Origin: Sphingomonas phyllosphaerae
GTDB taxonomy: Bacteria; Pseudomonadota; Alphaproteobacteria; Sphingomonadales; Sphingomonadaceae
Direction: 5' to 3'
NCBI GenBank assembly: GCA_036946405.1
Contig: JAQIJC010000001.1
Location: forward strand, 2,617,501 to 2,681,500
Length of the DNA: 64,000 nucleotides
The notes under the pieces are model-generated. The model was not told the origin of the DNA and searched no databases. It saw only the letters and a program-made list of their open reading frames with translations. This document shows, piece by piece, positions 25,514-35,134 of this stretch. A program made the translations under genes and the position numbers. The first letter of the stretch is position 1. The number at the start of each line of letters is the position of its first letter.

Positions 25514-26739
25514 GTCGCGGCTCCCGTCCGCGGGCCGGGAACCGGCGTCGGCGCGGCACGGCGGATGCGCAACGTGGTGCCGGTGCCGATCACCTGCCAG
25601 CCACGCGCCTCCAGCGCGGCGCGCAATGCCTCCGGCGTGCCGGCATAGCTGACATTCATCGACGAGACGCCGCCCAATGCGAGACTGGTGGTGGCGGCGC
25701 TGGTGACGCCCGGCAAGCCGCGCAACGCCGCCTCCGCGCCCGTCACCGCGCCGACATCGGGCGTGTCATACTGGATCGTCAACGCAAGCGTCGGTGCGGT
25801 CAGCGCCGGATCGTCGGCCAGCAGGTCCGACACTTCCTCCGGTGGCGTCTCGACGACCGGCATGACCGGGTTGAGCCCCGGATCGAGCCCGAGATAGCCC
25901 TCACGCAACGCGCGCTGGTACACGTCATCGAGCCGCTTCACCCCCGCGTCGAGCAGCGCGGGGATGCCCGCCGTGGAGCCGACCCGCAGCGATAAACGCT
26001 GCAACATGCGGTGGTCGGGACCGTAACGCGCCTCGAACACGCCGATCACCGGACCGCCGGGCCATTGCCGGAACAGCTGGACGCTCGGCATCAGCACGTC
26101 GCTGGCGCCATATTGATCGACCAGCGTGCGCCACCAGCCGCGGTCGGGACGCTGGGTCTGCCCGACGTTGAGCAGCAGCGAGTCGGGGCCCGTGCCGGTC
26201 GGGCGGACATAGTCGATCGCGCTGCTGCCGGTCCGGAACCGCGCCCATGCCTCCTGCCACAAGGTCCGCTGTTCGAAGACCGTGCCGACGCCGGTCGACC
26301 ATTGCACCGGCACCACGAGGAACGGCGACGAGCGTGCGACCGCCGCCGACACGCCCAGCAGGCCGGCGGTGCGTCCACGATCGAACAGCACGCCCAGCCG
26401 CGCGACATAGCGGGTCGGGCCGATCTGTTCGTTCTCGACCACGATGCTCGACACGATCGAGTCGAGCGTACCGTCCGGAAGCGACCCTCCGCCTGCCCCC
26501 ATGCGCTGCGACAGCAGGACATAGGCCTTGCGCTGCGCCTCGCGCCAGCCGGCCAGCCGCGCTGCCTCCGCATTCGGTCCGGAGACGTCGACGCGGACGC
26601 CTGCCACCTCGAAGTCGTTCGAACTGTCCACCGCGGCGACGCCCCGGTCCCCGCCCTCGATCTGTGCGAGCACGCCGCGCGCGCCCAGCGCGGCGGCAAG
26701 GGCGGTCAACATGAGGGCGATCGGAAGGCGATGACGCAT
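25510..26739 (-). CDS. Exported DUF2066-like protein
   Basis: A 409-residue protein with a signal peptide (about 1-25) and a mixed alpha/beta periplasmic body; FEVAGVRVDVSG and AWREAQRKAY-like spacing near the start match the DUF2066 pattern. A C-terminal ferredoxin-like segment of about 75 residues ends in GWQVIGTGTTLRIRR. DUF2066 genes are found between purM and hda in gammaproteobacteria, and the same neighbourhood holds here. Function unknown. It is the first gene of the leftward hdaA-ppk-ppx run and is divergent from purM across 61 bp. Confidence 0.78.
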   Translation of the reverse strand: MRHRLPIALMLTALAAALGARGVLAQIEGGDRGVAAVDSSNDFEVAGVRVDVSGPNAEAARLAGWREAQRKAYVLLSQRMGAGGGSLPDGTLDSIVSSIVVENEQIGPTRYVARLGVLFDRGRTAGLLGVSAAVARSSPFLVVPVQWSTGVGTVFEQRTLWQEAWARFRTGSSAIDYVRPTGTGPDSLLLNVGQTQRPDRGWWRTLVDQYGASDVLMPSVQLFRQWPGGPVIGVFEARYGPDHRMLQRLSLRVGSTAGIPALLDAGVKRLDDVYQRALREGYLGLDPGLNPVMPVVETPPEEVSDLLADDPALTAPTLALTIQYDTPDVGAVTGAEAALRGLPGVTSAATTSLALGGVSSMNVSYAGTPEALRAALEARGWQVIGTGTTLRIRRAAPTPVPGPRTGAAT

Positions 26740-26800
26740 CGGAACGCCTTTTGACGAAGCAGGCGTGGAAATCCAAGCGCGATGTGGCTAGTCGGCGGAC

Positions 26801-27892
26801 ATGAGCAACGAAGCCTACACCTATGAGAGCGCCGGCGTGTCGATCGCGGCCGGCAACGCGCTGGTCCGTGCGATCGCGCCGCTGGCCCGTGCCACCCGCC
26901 GCCCCGGTGCCGATGCCGATCTCGGCGGTTTCGGCGGCTTCTTCGACCTCAAGGCCGCGGGGTTCACCGATCCGCTGCTGGTGGCGGCGAACGACGGCGT
27001 CGGCACCAAGCTGAAGCTGGCGATCGAATGGGACCGTCACGCCGGGGTCGGCATCGACCTGGTCGCGATGTGTGCCAACGATCTGGTCGTTCAGGGCGCC
27101 GAGCCGTTGTTCTTCCTCGATTATTACGCGACCGGGCAGCTCGACAACGCCGTGGCGGAAAGCGTGGTCGCCTCGATCGCCGAGGGCTGTCGGATCGCGG
27201 GTTGCGCATTGATCGGCGGCGAAACCGCCGAAATGCCGGGCATGTATGCGGCCGGCGATTATGATCTTGCCGGCTTCTGCGTCGGCGCCGTCGAGCGGGG
27301 CGACGTGCTGACCGGCGCGACGATCGGCGCGGGCGACGTGATCCTCGGCCTCGCTTCGTCGGGCGTCCATTCGAACGGCTTCTCGCTGGTCCGGCGGCTG
27401 GCGGCGGACAAGGCGTGGAAGCTCGACCGTCCGGCGTTGTTCGATGCCGACCGGTTGCTGATCGACATTCTGATGGCCCCGACGCGCATCTATGTCGCCA
27501 GCCTGTTGCCGCTGCTGCGCGCGCATAAGATCAAGGGGTTGGCGCATATCACCGGCGGAGGCTTGCTGGAAAACATTCCGCGCGTGCTGCCGCGCGACAC
27601 CCACGCGCACGTCGATGCCGATGCATGGGAGCAGCCACGGCTGATGGCGTTCCTGCAGGCGCAGGGCACGATCGAGCCCGAGGAGATGGCGCGCACCTTC
27701 AACTGCGGGATCGGCATGGCGGTGGTGGTCGCGGCCGATCGGGCCGATGAGGTCGCGGCCACGCTGCGCGACGCGGGCGAGACGGTCCACCGGATCGGAC
27801 GGATCGAGGCGGGAGCGCGTGGCTGCACCGTCACGGGCAGCGCCGAGACGTGGAGCGCGCGCAGCGACTGGACGGCGACTCACCACCAATGA
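26801..27892 (+). CDS. purM: Phosphoribosylformylglycinamidine cyclo-ligase
   Basis: A 363-residue AIR synthetase. [64 protein letters not shown] and [16 protein letters not shown] are the ATP-grasp-like PurM signatures. It closes the imidazole ring of AIR, the fifth step of purine synthesis. The stop overlaps purN by 4 nt (ATGA). A TTGACG at 26751-26756 could be its -35 box, but no good -10 is visible. Confidence 0.97.
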   Translation: MSNEAYTYESAGVSIAAGNALVRAIAPLARATRRPGADADLGGFGGFFDLKAAGFTDPLLVAANDGVGTKLKLAIEWDRHAGVGIDLVAMCANDLVVQGAEPLFFLDYYATGQLDNAVAESVVASIAEGCRIAGCALIGGETAEMPGMYAAGDYDLAGFCVGAVERGDVLTGATIGAGDVILGLASSGVHSNGFSLVRRLAADKAWKLDRPALFDADRLLIDILMAPTRIYVASLLPLLRAHKIKGLAHITGGGLLENIPRVLPRDTHAHVDADAWEQPRLMAFLQAQGTIEPEEMARTFNCGIGMAVVVAADRADEVAATLRDAGETVHRIGRIEAGARGCTVTGSAETWSARSDWTATHHQ

Positions 27893-28476
27893 GCAGCCCT
27901 GCCCCTGCCCCTACGTCTTCCCCCGCCCCGGTCGCCGTATTGATCTCCGGCCGCGGCTCGAACATGCAGGCGCTCGCCGCCGAACAGGGCGAGGCGTACC
28001 GGATCGTGCTCGTCGCGTCCGATCGCCCCGATGCCGCCGGATTGGCATGGGCGCGCGACCATAAGCTCGACACCTTCGCCTTGTCGCCGAAGGGGATCGG
28101 CAAGGCAGCCTATGAGGACGCGCTCGACGCGGCGCTGCGCGACGCAGGCGCGGAATGGATCGCGCTGGCAGGGTATATGCGCTTGCTGTCCGACGCGTTC
28201 GTCGCGCGGTGGCGCGGACGGATCATCAACATTCATCCGTCGTTACTTCCCAAGTACAAGGGGCTCGACACCCATGCGCGCGCGATCGCGGCGGGCGATC
28301 CCGCCGGCGGTTGCTCGGTGCATGTCGTGACCGAGGAACTCGATGGCGGCGAGGTATTGGGCCGCGCCGAAGTGGAGATACGACCCGACGAAACGCCGGA
28401 AACCCTGGCGGCGCGGGTGTTGGTGGAGGAACATCGCTTGTATCCGGCCATGCTCAAGATGTTCGTTCGCGCATGA
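27889..28476 (+). CDS. purN: Phosphoribosylglycinamide formyltransferase (folate-dependent)
   Basis: A 195-residue enzyme with substrate loop [10 protein letters not shown], catalytic Asn and His in [13 protein letters not shown], and catalytic Asp in ELDGG. It transfers a formyl group from 10-formyl-tetrahydrofolate to GAR. The ATG lies inside the purM stop, so the two are translationally coupled. A longer reading from 27850 exists but adds residues inside purM. Confidence 0.96.
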   Translation: MSSPAPAPTSSPAPVAVLISGRGSNMQALAAEQGEAYRIVLVASDRPDAAGLAWARDHKLDTFALSPKGIGKAAYEDALDAALRDAGAEWIALAGYMRLLSDAFVARWRGRIINIHPSLLPKYKGLDTHARAIAAGDPAGGCSVHVVTEELDGGEVLGRAEVEIRPDETPETLAARVLVEEHRLYPAMLKMFVRA

Positions 28477-28745
28477 GTAGCGTGGAGCGGGTGCGCGCGA
28501 TCGCGCTGCTGCTGCCCGAAGCGGTGGAGCGCACGACGGATGTCGGCGCGGACTTCCTCGTCGACGGCAAAATCTTCGTCCATGTCGTCGAAGGCGCGGC
28601 GGCAATGGTGCGGGTGCGCGGCGCGGACGGCGAGATCGCGGTCACGCTCGGGGACGATGCGGACTGGACGCTGGTCGAGGATCGGGTCGCACGAAGCTGG
28701 GAACTGACCGCGCCGAGGCGGTTGCTGGAGGCCGGTGGGCGCTAG
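28473..28745 (+). CDS. MmcQ/YjbR-family protein
   Basis: A 90-residue protein with the YjbR pattern: RVRAIALLLPEAVERTTDVG, then FLVDGKIFVHV and a C-terminal helix. The family adopts a CyaY-like fold with a proposed DNA-binding role. It overlaps purN by 4 nt (ATGA) and ends the purine operon. It is shorter than typical members (about 115 residues), lacking part of the C-terminus. Confidence 0.75.
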   Translation: MSSVERVRAIALLLPEAVERTTDVGADFLVDGKIFVHVVEGAAAMVRVRGADGEIAVTLGDDADWTLVEDRVARSWELTAPRRLLEAGGR

Positions 28746-28800
28746 AATTTTGCTGGTGAATAGCCTTGGGGTGTGTTCGAAACGCCTCCAAAACTCACCC

Positions 28801-28896
28801 GTCATGCCGGATTTGTTCGGGCATCCAGCGTTTCGCGAGCGTGTAAGCCGCAGATTTTGCGGCGCGGTGGACCCCGGAACAAGTCCGGGGTGACGA
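28801..28896. repeat. REP-like composite element (CCGGAACAAGTCCGG family)
   Basis: The element opens GTCATGCC and closes GGGGTGAC in inverted orientation. Its right half is a clean hairpin: ACCCCGGA (28873-28880), loop ACAAG, TCCGGGGT (28886-28893). It fills most of the 265-bp gap between yjbR and the convergent PilZ gene; nothing else is recognisable there. Related copies are at 35452, 42045 and 48333. Confidence 0.65.
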
Positions 28897-29010
28897 ACGG
28901 TGTGCGTGGTACGGATACTTTTGCAGAGGTTCCGCGCCACTCTCCCGGTCGCTGTGGAGAAGAAGACGCAAGCCCTCGGTCAAATCGGCTTCACGAGGGG
29001 CCGCGCGATC

Positions 29011-29346
29011 TCAGCGACCGGCGTTGCCGGCCTCATAGACGATCGCGACATCGATCGGCTGGTCGAATGCGATCCCGCTCCGACCTTCGGTCTGCCAGAC
29101 GACGCGACCCGCGACCCACCCCAGCCCGTCGAGCTTGATTTCCACCATGCTGTCGGGCGGCAACGGGTGCGGAAGTTCGGCCATCAGCCCGCCCGCCGAA
29201 ACGTTGCGGATGCGCACCAGAAATCCGGCATCTTCGGCATGGACGCGCATCCGCGCGGACAGCAGGATATCGCCACGGCCGCGTTCGTCGGGGTTGCCCG
29301 CAACCTTGTGCTCGTCAACCAAGCTGTGCCTCAACTGCCCCATCAT
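29011..29346 (-). CDS. PilZ-domain protein
   Basis: A 111-residue protein that is essentially one PilZ domain. The second cyclic-di-GMP motif is present as NVSAGGLM, followed by VEIKLDGLGWVAGRVVWQ and SGIAFDQPI. The first motif (RxxxR) is weak, seen as ERGRGDILLSARM. Many sphingomonad PilZ proteins are single-domain adaptors that alter motility or polysaccharide synthesis on binding cyclic-di-GMP. It is monocistronic as far as I can tell. Confidence 0.83.
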   Translation of the reverse strand: MMGQLRHSLVDEHKVAGNPDERGRGDILLSARMRVHAEDAGFLVRIRNVSAGGLMAELPHPLPPDSMVEIKLDGLGWVAGRVVWQTEGRSGIAFDQPIDVAIVYEAGNAGR

Positions 29347-29409
29347 ACCCGCCCGTTCGTTGCGCCGGACGATAATGTCAAATTGATTGATGAAACGTGA
29401 AGATCCACA

Positions 29410-29877
29410 TCAATCGTCGCGTGACACCTTCTCCGCGCGTTCGTGCCGTTCCTGCGCCTCGACCGTCATCGTCGCGATCGGTCGCGCCTCGAGCCGCCCG
29501 AGGCTGATCGGTTCGCCGCTGACCTCGCAATAGCCATACTCGCCTTCCTCGATGCGACGCAATGCGGCATCGATCTTGGCGATCAGCTTGCGCTGCCGGT
29601 CGCGGGTGCGCAGTTCGAGCGACCAATCCGCCTCGCTCGACGCGCGATCGTTGAGATCCGCTTCGCGCAGCGAGTCGACCTGTAGCTGCGACAGCGTGCC
29701 CTGCGCCTCGCGACGGATCGCTTCCTTCCATGCGAGCAGCTTGTGGCGGAAATACGCCTGTTGGCGCGAGTTCATGAACGGTTCGTCCGCGCTGGGGCGA
29801 TAACCATCCGGCATCGGGCTGGAGAGCGCCTCCGGCTCGTCAAACGCGTCTTCGACCTGACTCATCACCGTCGCCAT
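29410..29877 (-). CDS. dksA: DksA-like RNA polymerase-binding protein, single-Cys form
   Basis: A 155-residue protein. The coiled coil (about 35-110) carries the tip motif DLNDRA (74-79, DxxDxA). The zinc-finger region reads YGYCEVSGEPI with only Cys117, so three of the four zinc ligands of E. coli DksA are absent; this looks like a zinc-independent variant. It should act in the RNA polymerase secondary channel with ppGpp to tune rRNA and stress promoters. The internal ATG at 29877 follows GGGAGAAGGTC. A promoter is visible at 29939-29967. Confidence 0.92.
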   Translation of the reverse strand: MATVMSQVEDAFDEPEALSSPMPDGYRPSADEPFMNSRQQAYFRHKLLAWKEAIRREAQGTLSQLQVDSLREADLNDRASSEADWSLELRTRDRQRKLIAKIDAALRRIEEGEYGYCEVSGEPISLGRLEARPIATMTVEAQERHERAEKVSRDD

Positions 29878-29938
29878 GACCTTCTCCCGCCCCACGTGAA
29901 GGATGTCGTCAGCATCTCTGCACGCCCCTTTGGGCGCG

Positions 29939-29967
29939 CCTATAAGCACCTGACCGGTCCACCACAA
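29939..29967 (-). promoter_or_regulatory. Predicted sigma-70-type promoter for dksA
   Basis: On the minus strand TTGTGG (29967-29962) and TATAGG (29944-29939) are separated by exactly 17 bp. Transcription would start near 29932, giving a ~55-nt leader to the dksA ATG. Confidence 0.5.
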
Positions 29968-30019
29968 GCGAATGACTTGGTCTTACCCGATACGAACTGT
30001 AGCAAGGCTGAACATAGCG

Positions 30020-30044
30020 GCCGGCGGGCGGACGCGCCGCCGGC
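30020..30044 (-). terminator. GC-rich hairpin after the host-attachment gene
   Basis: GCCGGCGG (30020-30027) pairs with CCGCCGGC (30037-30044), 10 bases beyond the stop of the leftward gene. No U-run follows on the minus strand, so it is a weak terminator candidate. Confidence 0.3.
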
Positions 30045-30054
30045 GCGCACGCGA

Positions 30055-30564
30055 TCAGGCGGAGAGCAGCGCCTTCTCGATGTCGGGAAGGGGATGCCCG
30101 GTCAGGTCCTTGTCCAGCTCGCCGGCCAGCCGTGCACTCACCTCCTTGTGATAATGCTTGCGCAACTCGCCCAGCGTGCGCGGCGGCGCGATCACGATCA
30201 GCGATTCGAAGTCGTTCGAGAGCGCACGCCGCTTCAGCAGATCGGCGGCGTCCGCGGCGAAGCGATCCTCCTCCAGCTGGTGGAAGTCGGTCTGCTCGAA
30301 GCTGCCGCGCGAGGGGGCGAATTGCGCGCCGCCGCCCTGCGCGTGGCCCGAGCCGCCCTGCGCCGCATTGGGTGCCCCGGCGCCGCTCTGCGTCGAGGAT
30401 GCGCCGCCGGCGGCGTCGGTCGCCTGATCGCGCGTGGCGGGGTTGGCGCGTTCCTCGGCAAGCTCGACCTGCAGGTTGGGGTAATCGGCACCGCCCTCGT
30501 TGCGCAGGAACAGCAGCTTGCGACCATCGGCGACCAGAACGACCGAATTGTGGGGGACCTGCAT
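30055..30564 (-). CDS. Host-attachment family protein
   Basis: A 169-residue protein. The N-terminal strand block ([20 protein letters not shown]) and C-terminal [20 protein letters not shown] match the Host_attach family described from Agrobacterium plant attachment, with an eRF1-like fold. Between them (about 50-85) lies a low-complexity Gly/Ala/Gln/Ser linker. Its role in free-living bacteria is unclear. An AGAAGGAG site precedes the ATG. It is divergent from serS. Confidence 0.85.
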   Translation of the reverse strand: MQVPHNSVVLVADGRKLLFLRNEGGADYPNLQVELAEERANPATRDQATDAAGGASSTQSGAGAPNAAQGGSGHAQGGGAQFAPSRGSFEQTDFHQLEEDRFAADAADLLKRRALSNDFESLIVIAPPRTLGELRKHYHKEVSARLAGELDKDLTGHPLPDIEKALLSA

Positions 30565-30659
30565 GGACGTTTCTCCTTCTGCTCGTTGCGTCTCGCAGGA
30601 AGAACGCCGCGCCCGCGGCGCGGGTTGCCTCGGGCCAAGCGCGCGGTCATAGCGCGGCC

Positions 30660-31937
30660 ATGCACGACATCCGCCTGATCCGCGACGATCCCGCCGCTTT
30701 CGATGCCGCCATGGCCAAGCGTGGCCTGCCCGCCAGCGCGGAGACGTTGGTGTCGCTCGACCGCCGCCGTCGCGAAGCCGCGACTGAGGCGCAGACCGCG
30801 CAGGCACGCCGCAACGAGGCGTCAAAGGCGATCGGTGCGGCCAAAGCGAAGAAGGACGACGACACCGCCGCCGCGCTGATGGCGGAGGTGGCGACGCTCA
30901 AGGAACGGCTTCCGCAGCTCGAAGCCGAAGAGGCGGAGACCGGCAGCGCGCTCGACGCCGCACTGGCCGCGCTGCCCAACGTCCCCGCGGCCGACGTGCC
31001 GCAGGGCGCGGACGAGGACGACAACCAGCTCGTCCACGAACGCGGGCAGCGGCCCGACTTCGCCTTCACCCCGCGCGAGCACGATGCGATCGGGCCGGCG
31101 CTCGGCCTCGACTTCGAGACCGGCGCGGCGATCGCGGGCGCGCGCTTCACCTTGGTGCGCGGCGATGCGGCGCGGCTGCAACGCGCGCTCGGGCAGTTCA
31201 TGCTCGACCGGCTGACGCGCGCGCACGGTTATGAGGAGGTCGCCCCGCCGCTGCTGGTGCGCGACGAGGCGGTGTTCGGGACCGGGCAATTGCCGAAGTT
31301 TGCCGAGGATCTGTTCCGTACCACCGACGGCCGCTGGCTGATCCCGACCGCCGAGGTGTCGCTGACCAATATCGTCCGCGAGAAGATCCTCAGCCACGAC
31401 GTCCTGCCGCTGCGCTTCGCGGCGCTGACGTCGTGCTTCCGCTCCGAGGCCGGAGCGGCAGGGCGCGACACGCGCGGCTACATCCGCCAGCACCAATTCG
31501 ACAAGGTCGAGATGGTGTCGATCGTCGCCCCCGAAGCGAGCGAGGAAGAGCATGAGCGGATGACCGCCTGCGCCGAGGGCGTGCTCGACGCCTTGGGGCT
31601 TGCCTATCGCCGCATGAAACTATGCACCGGCGACATGGGGTTCACCGCGGCGCGCACCTATGATCTCGAGGTGTGGCTACCCGGCCAGCAGCGCTATCGC
31701 GAGATTTCGAGCTGCTCGACCTGCACCGACTTCCAGGCGCGGCGCATGAACGCCCGCTATCGCCCGGAAGGCGAGAAGACGACGCGCTTCGTCCATACGC
31801 TCAACGGGTCGGGGCTGGCGGTCGGGCGGACGCTGGTCGCGGTGCTCGAGAACTACCAGCGCGAGGACGGGACGGTGACCGTGCCCGAGGTGCTGCGGCC
31901 GTATCTGGGCGGGCTCGAATTGCTGGGTCCGCGCTGA
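30660..31937 (+). CDS. serS: Seryl-tRNA synthetase
   Basis: A 425-residue class II synthetase. The N-terminal coiled-coil arm (about 25-100) binds the long variable arm of tRNA-Ser. The catalytic core has [30 protein letters not shown] (motif 2) and [19 protein letters not shown] (motif 3). The stop and the surE start overlap by one base (TGATG). Confidence 0.97.
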   Translation: MHDIRLIRDDPAAFDAAMAKRGLPASAETLVSLDRRRREAATEAQTAQARRNEASKAIGAAKAKKDDDTAAALMAEVATLKERLPQLEAEEAETGSALDAALAALPNVPAADVPQGADEDDNQLVHERGQRPDFAFTPREHDAIGPALGLDFETGAAIAGARFTLVRGDAARLQRALGQFMLDRLTRAHGYEEVAPPLLVRDEAVFGTGQLPKFAEDLFRTTDGRWLIPTAEVSLTNIVREKILSHDVLPLRFAALTSCFRSEAGAAGRDTRGYIRQHQFDKVEMVSIVAPEASEEEHERMTACAEGVLDALGLAYRRMKLCTGDMGFTAARTYDLEVWLPGQQRYREISSCSTCTDFQARRMNARYRPEGEKTTRFVHTLNGSGLAVGRTLVAVLENYQREDGTVTVPEVLRPYLGGLELLGPR

Positions 31938-32707
31938 TGCGAATCCTGCTTTCGAACGACGATGGCTATCACGCGCCGGGGCTGGCGGTGCTGGAGAAGA
32001 TCGCCGCACAGCTCTCCGACGACGTCTGGGTCTGCGCGCCAGCGTCCGAACAATCGGGCACCGGGCGCTCGCTGACGCTGACGCGACCCCTGCGGGTCAA
32101 GCAGTTCGGCGAGAAGCGCTTCGCGGTCGGCGGCACCCCCACCGATGCGGTGATGTACGCGCTGGCCGAGGTGCTGCGCGACGCGCCGCCCGACCTGATC
32201 CTGTCCGGGGTCAACCGCGGCGGAAACATCGCCGAGGACGTCATGTACTCGGGCACCGTCTCGGCGGCGATGGAGGGCGCGCTGGCCGGCGTCCGCTCGG
32301 TCGCGCTCAGCCAGCGCTACGGCCGGCGCGAACCGGGCGAGGACGTGTCGTTCGCCGCCGCCGAGGAATGGGGCGCGCGCGTGCTGCGGCCGCTGCTCGA
32401 CCATGACTGGGCGCCGCGCTCGGTGGTCAACATCAACTTCCCCGAGCCCGAGGCAGGCGCGGTCAAGGGCGTGCGCGTCGTGCCACAGGGGCTGCGCGAT
32501 TACGGACGCGTGCGGTTCGACCGGCGCACCGATCCGCGCGGGTTCGACTATCACTGGCTGTCGATGGGCCGGGTCAAGCCCGTCGTCGATGACGGCAGCG
32601 ATCTGGCGACGATCACGCAGGGCTGGATCACGGTGACGCCGCTCCAGCTCGACCTGACGCTGCACGATTCGCTCGTGGCGCTCGGCGACGCCTTCGCCGG
32701 GGTGTAG
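31937..32707 (+). CDS. surE: 5'/3'-nucleotidase SurE
   Basis: A 256-residue phosphatase opening [15 protein letters not shown] with the metal-binding Asp pair at 8-9, then APASEQSGTGRSLT and GVNRGGNIAEDVMYSGTV. It dephosphorylates nucleoside monophosphates and is linked to stress survival. It lies between serS and an NlpD-like gene, the usual surE/nlpD pairing in Proteobacteria, here without pcm. Confidence 0.96.
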   Translation: MRILLSNDDGYHAPGLAVLEKIAAQLSDDVWVCAPASEQSGTGRSLTLTRPLRVKQFGEKRFAVGGTPTDAVMYALAEVLRDAPPDLILSGVNRGGNIAEDVMYSGTVSAAMEGALAGVRSVALSQRYGRREPGEDVSFAAAEEWGARVLRPLLDHDWAPRSVVNINFPEPEAGAVKGVRVVPQGLRDYGRVRFDRRTDPRGFDYHWLSMGRVKPVVDDGSDLATITQGWITVTPLQLDLTLHDSLVALGDAFAGV

Positions 32708-32713
32708 CGCGGC

Positions 32714-33817
32714 TTGACGCGGCGAGCGGCGAGGTCGGCGGCGCTGCTGCTGGTGCTGGCGGGATGCATCCCCGCCGCCGACCCGCGCTTCACGCCGTCA
32801 CCATCCGCACCGGCCCCCGCTGCCGACCTGCCTGCCGAGCCCGAACCAGAGCCGACCGTCGAGGCGCCGCTTCCGATACGCCCCTCTCGCCCGCAACGAC
32901 GCACGCCCGTCGAGCAACTCGCGGCGCCGCGCCCGGCATGGGAAGCGGCACCCGTCACCCCCGACGCGCGGCTGGTCCGTACGCAGGACGTCGTCGTCCG
33001 ACCCGGCGACACCCTGAGCGCCATCGCCGAGCGGACAGGCGCGTCAATCGCCGCCATCGCGCGTCGCAACAGGCTCGCGCCGCCCTATGCCTTGCGCGCC
33101 GGGCAGCGCCTCGTCATTCCCGGCGGTCGCTATCATCGCGTCGATCCCGGCCAGACCGGCATCGCGATCGCGCGCGCCTATGGCGTCCCGTGGAGCGAGG
33201 TGGTCGCCGCCAACGACCTGCGCGAACCGTTCGTGCTGGTGACCGGACAGCGCGTGCTCATCCCCTCCCAGCCCGCCTCCGCCGCTGCACGCGCCGCAGC
33301 CTTTACGCTCGACGTCGACACGATCCTGACCGGCGGCGAACCCGCCGTGGCGAGCGGACGCGCACCGGTGCGCCCCGTCAAGGGCGCGGCCAAGGTCCCG
33401 GCCGCGACTGTCCCCGTCGCCCCGCCGAGCGCTGCGCCCGGACGTTTCAGCTGGCCGCTGACGGGGCAGATCGTCCGCCGCTTCGGCGTCGGGCGCAGCG
33501 GCGAACGGTTCGACGGGATCGAGATTGCGGTGCCCTCCGGCACCGAGGTGAAGGCCGCGGCGGCGGGCACCGTCGCTTATGCCGGCGACGGCATCGCCGC
33601 GCTGGGCGGGCTCGTCATCATCAAGCATGGCGATAATTGGACGTCGATCTACGGCCATGCCAGCAAGTTGCTGGTGCGGCGCGGACAGGCGGTGACGCGC
33701 GGACAGGTGATCGCGACGAGCGGTGCGACCGGCTTCGCCGACCAGCCCGAGCTGCATTTCGAGCTGCGCCGCGGCCGCTCGCCGATCGATCCGGTCACGC
33801 AATTGCCGCGCCGCTGA
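32714..33817 (+). CDS. NlpD-like lipoprotein: two LysM repeats and a LytM (M23) domain
   Basis: A 367-residue protein. A lipobox LAGC (about 15-18) ends the signal peptide. A Pro-rich spacer leads to LysM 1 (VVRPGDTLSAIAERTGAS) and LysM 2 (YHRVDPGQTGIAIARAYGV), then an M23 domain (about 250-360). The zinc ligands are incomplete: the usual HxxxD is replaced by RFDGIE, and only one His remains in ELHFE. E. coli NlpD is likewise degenerate and works by activating an amidase at the septum, so an activator role is more likely than peptidase activity. The start appears to be TTG, 6 nt after surE. Confidence 0.87.
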   Translation: MTRRAARSAALLLVLAGCIPAADPRFTPSPSAPAPAADLPAEPEPEPTVEAPLPIRPSRPQRRTPVEQLAAPRPAWEAAPVTPDARLVRTQDVVVRPGDTLSAIAERTGASIAAIARRNRLAPPYALRAGQRLVIPGGRYHRVDPGQTGIAIARAYGVPWSEVVAANDLREPFVLVTGQRVLIPSQPASAAARAAAFTLDVDTILTGGEPAVASGRAPVRPVKGAAKVPAATVPVAPPSAAPGRFSWPLTGQIVRRFGVGRSGERFDGIEIAVPSGTEVKAAAAGTVAYAGDGIAALGGLVIIKHGDNWTSIYGHASKLLVRRGQAVTRGQVIATSGATGFADQPELHFELRRGRSPIDPVTQLPRR

Positions 33818-33841
33818 CGTGTGTGTAACGACGCCAGCACT

Positions 33842-35068
33842 ATGACCGACTATCAGTCCGACCTGCTCCGCACGCTCACCGCGCGTGGCTACATCCACCA
33901 GATGACCGACGCCGCCGCGCTCGACGCGCTGGCCATGAAGCAGGTCGTGCCCGGCTATATCGGCTTCGACCCGACCGCGCCGTCACTGCACGTGGGCAGC
34001 CTGGTGCAAATCATGCTGCTGCGCCGTCTGCAACAGGCCGGGCACAAGCCGGTCGTGCTGATGGGTGGCGGCACCGGCAAGATCGGCGACCCGAGCTTCA
34101 AGGACGAGGCGCGCAAGCTCAACAGCGACGAGGTCATCGTCGCCAATGTCGCGGGCATCAAGCGCATCTTCGACCGCTTCCTGACCTTCGGCGACGGTCC
34201 CAGCGACGCGGTGATGCTCGACAATGCCGAATGGCTCGACAAGCTGGAATATATCCCGTTCCTGCGCGAGGTCGGCCAGCATTTCAGCGTCAACCGGATG
34301 CTCAGCTTCGACTCGGTCAAGCTGCGGCTCGACCGCGAGCAATCGCTGTCGTTCCTCGAATTCAACTACATGATCCTGCAAGGCTACGACTTCCGCGAGC
34401 TGGCGCGGCGCGCTGGCGTGCGGCTCCAGATGGGCGGCAGCGACCAATGGGGCAATATCGTCAACGGCGTCGAGCTGGCGCGGCGCATGGACGGCACCGA
34501 GGTGTTCGGCGTCACCACGCCGCTGCTCACTACCGCCTCGGGCGAGAAGATGGGCAAGACCGTCGCGGGCGCGGTATGGCTCCATGAGGACCAGCTGCCG
34601 CACTTCGATTACTGGCAATTCTGGCGCAACACCGACGATCGTGACGTCGGGCGCTTCCTGCGGCTGTTCACCGATCTGCCGCTCGACGAGATCGCGCGGC
34701 TGGAGGCGCTGGGGGGCGCGGAGATCAACGAGGCCAAGAAGGTGCTCGCCAATGAGGCGACCGCGATGTGCCGGGGTCGCGCAGCCGCCGAGGACGCCGC
34801 CGAGACCGCGCGCAAGACCTTCGAGGAAGGCGCGAGCGGCGCGGGGCTCCCCTCGATGGTCGCACCGGGTGCCACCCCGCTGGTCGACGTGCTGGTGACG
34901 CTGGGCTTCGCCGCCTCGAAGGGTGAGGCACGCCGGCTCATCAAGGGCGGTGGCGCAAGGATCGACGGCGAGAAGGTCGCCGACGAAGCCGCGATAGTGA
35001 CGGTGGCGGGCGCACCGGTGCGCATTTCCGCGGGCAAGAAGCATCACGGCATGGTGAACCCGGCTTAA
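33842..35068 (+). CDS. tyrS: Tyrosyl-tRNA synthetase
   Basis: A 408-residue class I synthetase. [15 protein letters not shown] contains the HIGH-equivalent [18 protein letters not shown] is the tyrosine/ATP pocket, and GEKMGKT is the KMSKS-type loop. A C-terminal S4 RNA-binding domain ([20 protein letters not shown]) follows. The start is the ATG at 33842, after a 24-nt gap. Confidence 0.97.
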   Translation: MTDYQSDLLRTLTARGYIHQMTDAAALDALAMKQVVPGYIGFDPTAPSLHVGSLVQIMLLRRLQQAGHKPVVLMGGGTGKIGDPSFKDEARKLNSDEVIVANVAGIKRIFDRFLTFGDGPSDAVMLDNAEWLDKLEYIPFLREVGQHFSVNRMLSFDSVKLRLDREQSLSFLEFNYMILQGYDFRELARRAGVRLQMGGSDQWGNIVNGVELARRMDGTEVFGVTTPLLTTASGEKMGKTVAGAVWLHEDQLPHFDYWQFWRNTDDRDVGRFLRLFTDLPLDEIARLEALGGAEINEAKKVLANEATAMCRGRAAAEDAAETARKTFEEGASGAGLPSMVAPGATPLVDVLVTLGFAASKGEARRLIKGGGARIDGEKVADEAAIVTVAGAPVRISAGKKHHGMVNPA

Positions 35069-35134
35069 CGTCTTCGCTCACTCTGCGTTAACCCCGGTCA
35101 AGTGATAAGCGCGGAGTTAGCGTAGGAGGACAAC

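Noticed and set aside
26741..26770. GGAAC followed about 17 bp later by GCGT, resembling a general-stress (EcfG-type) promoter toward purM.
   Set aside because: The -10 element does not match CGTT and purM is not an expected stress gene.
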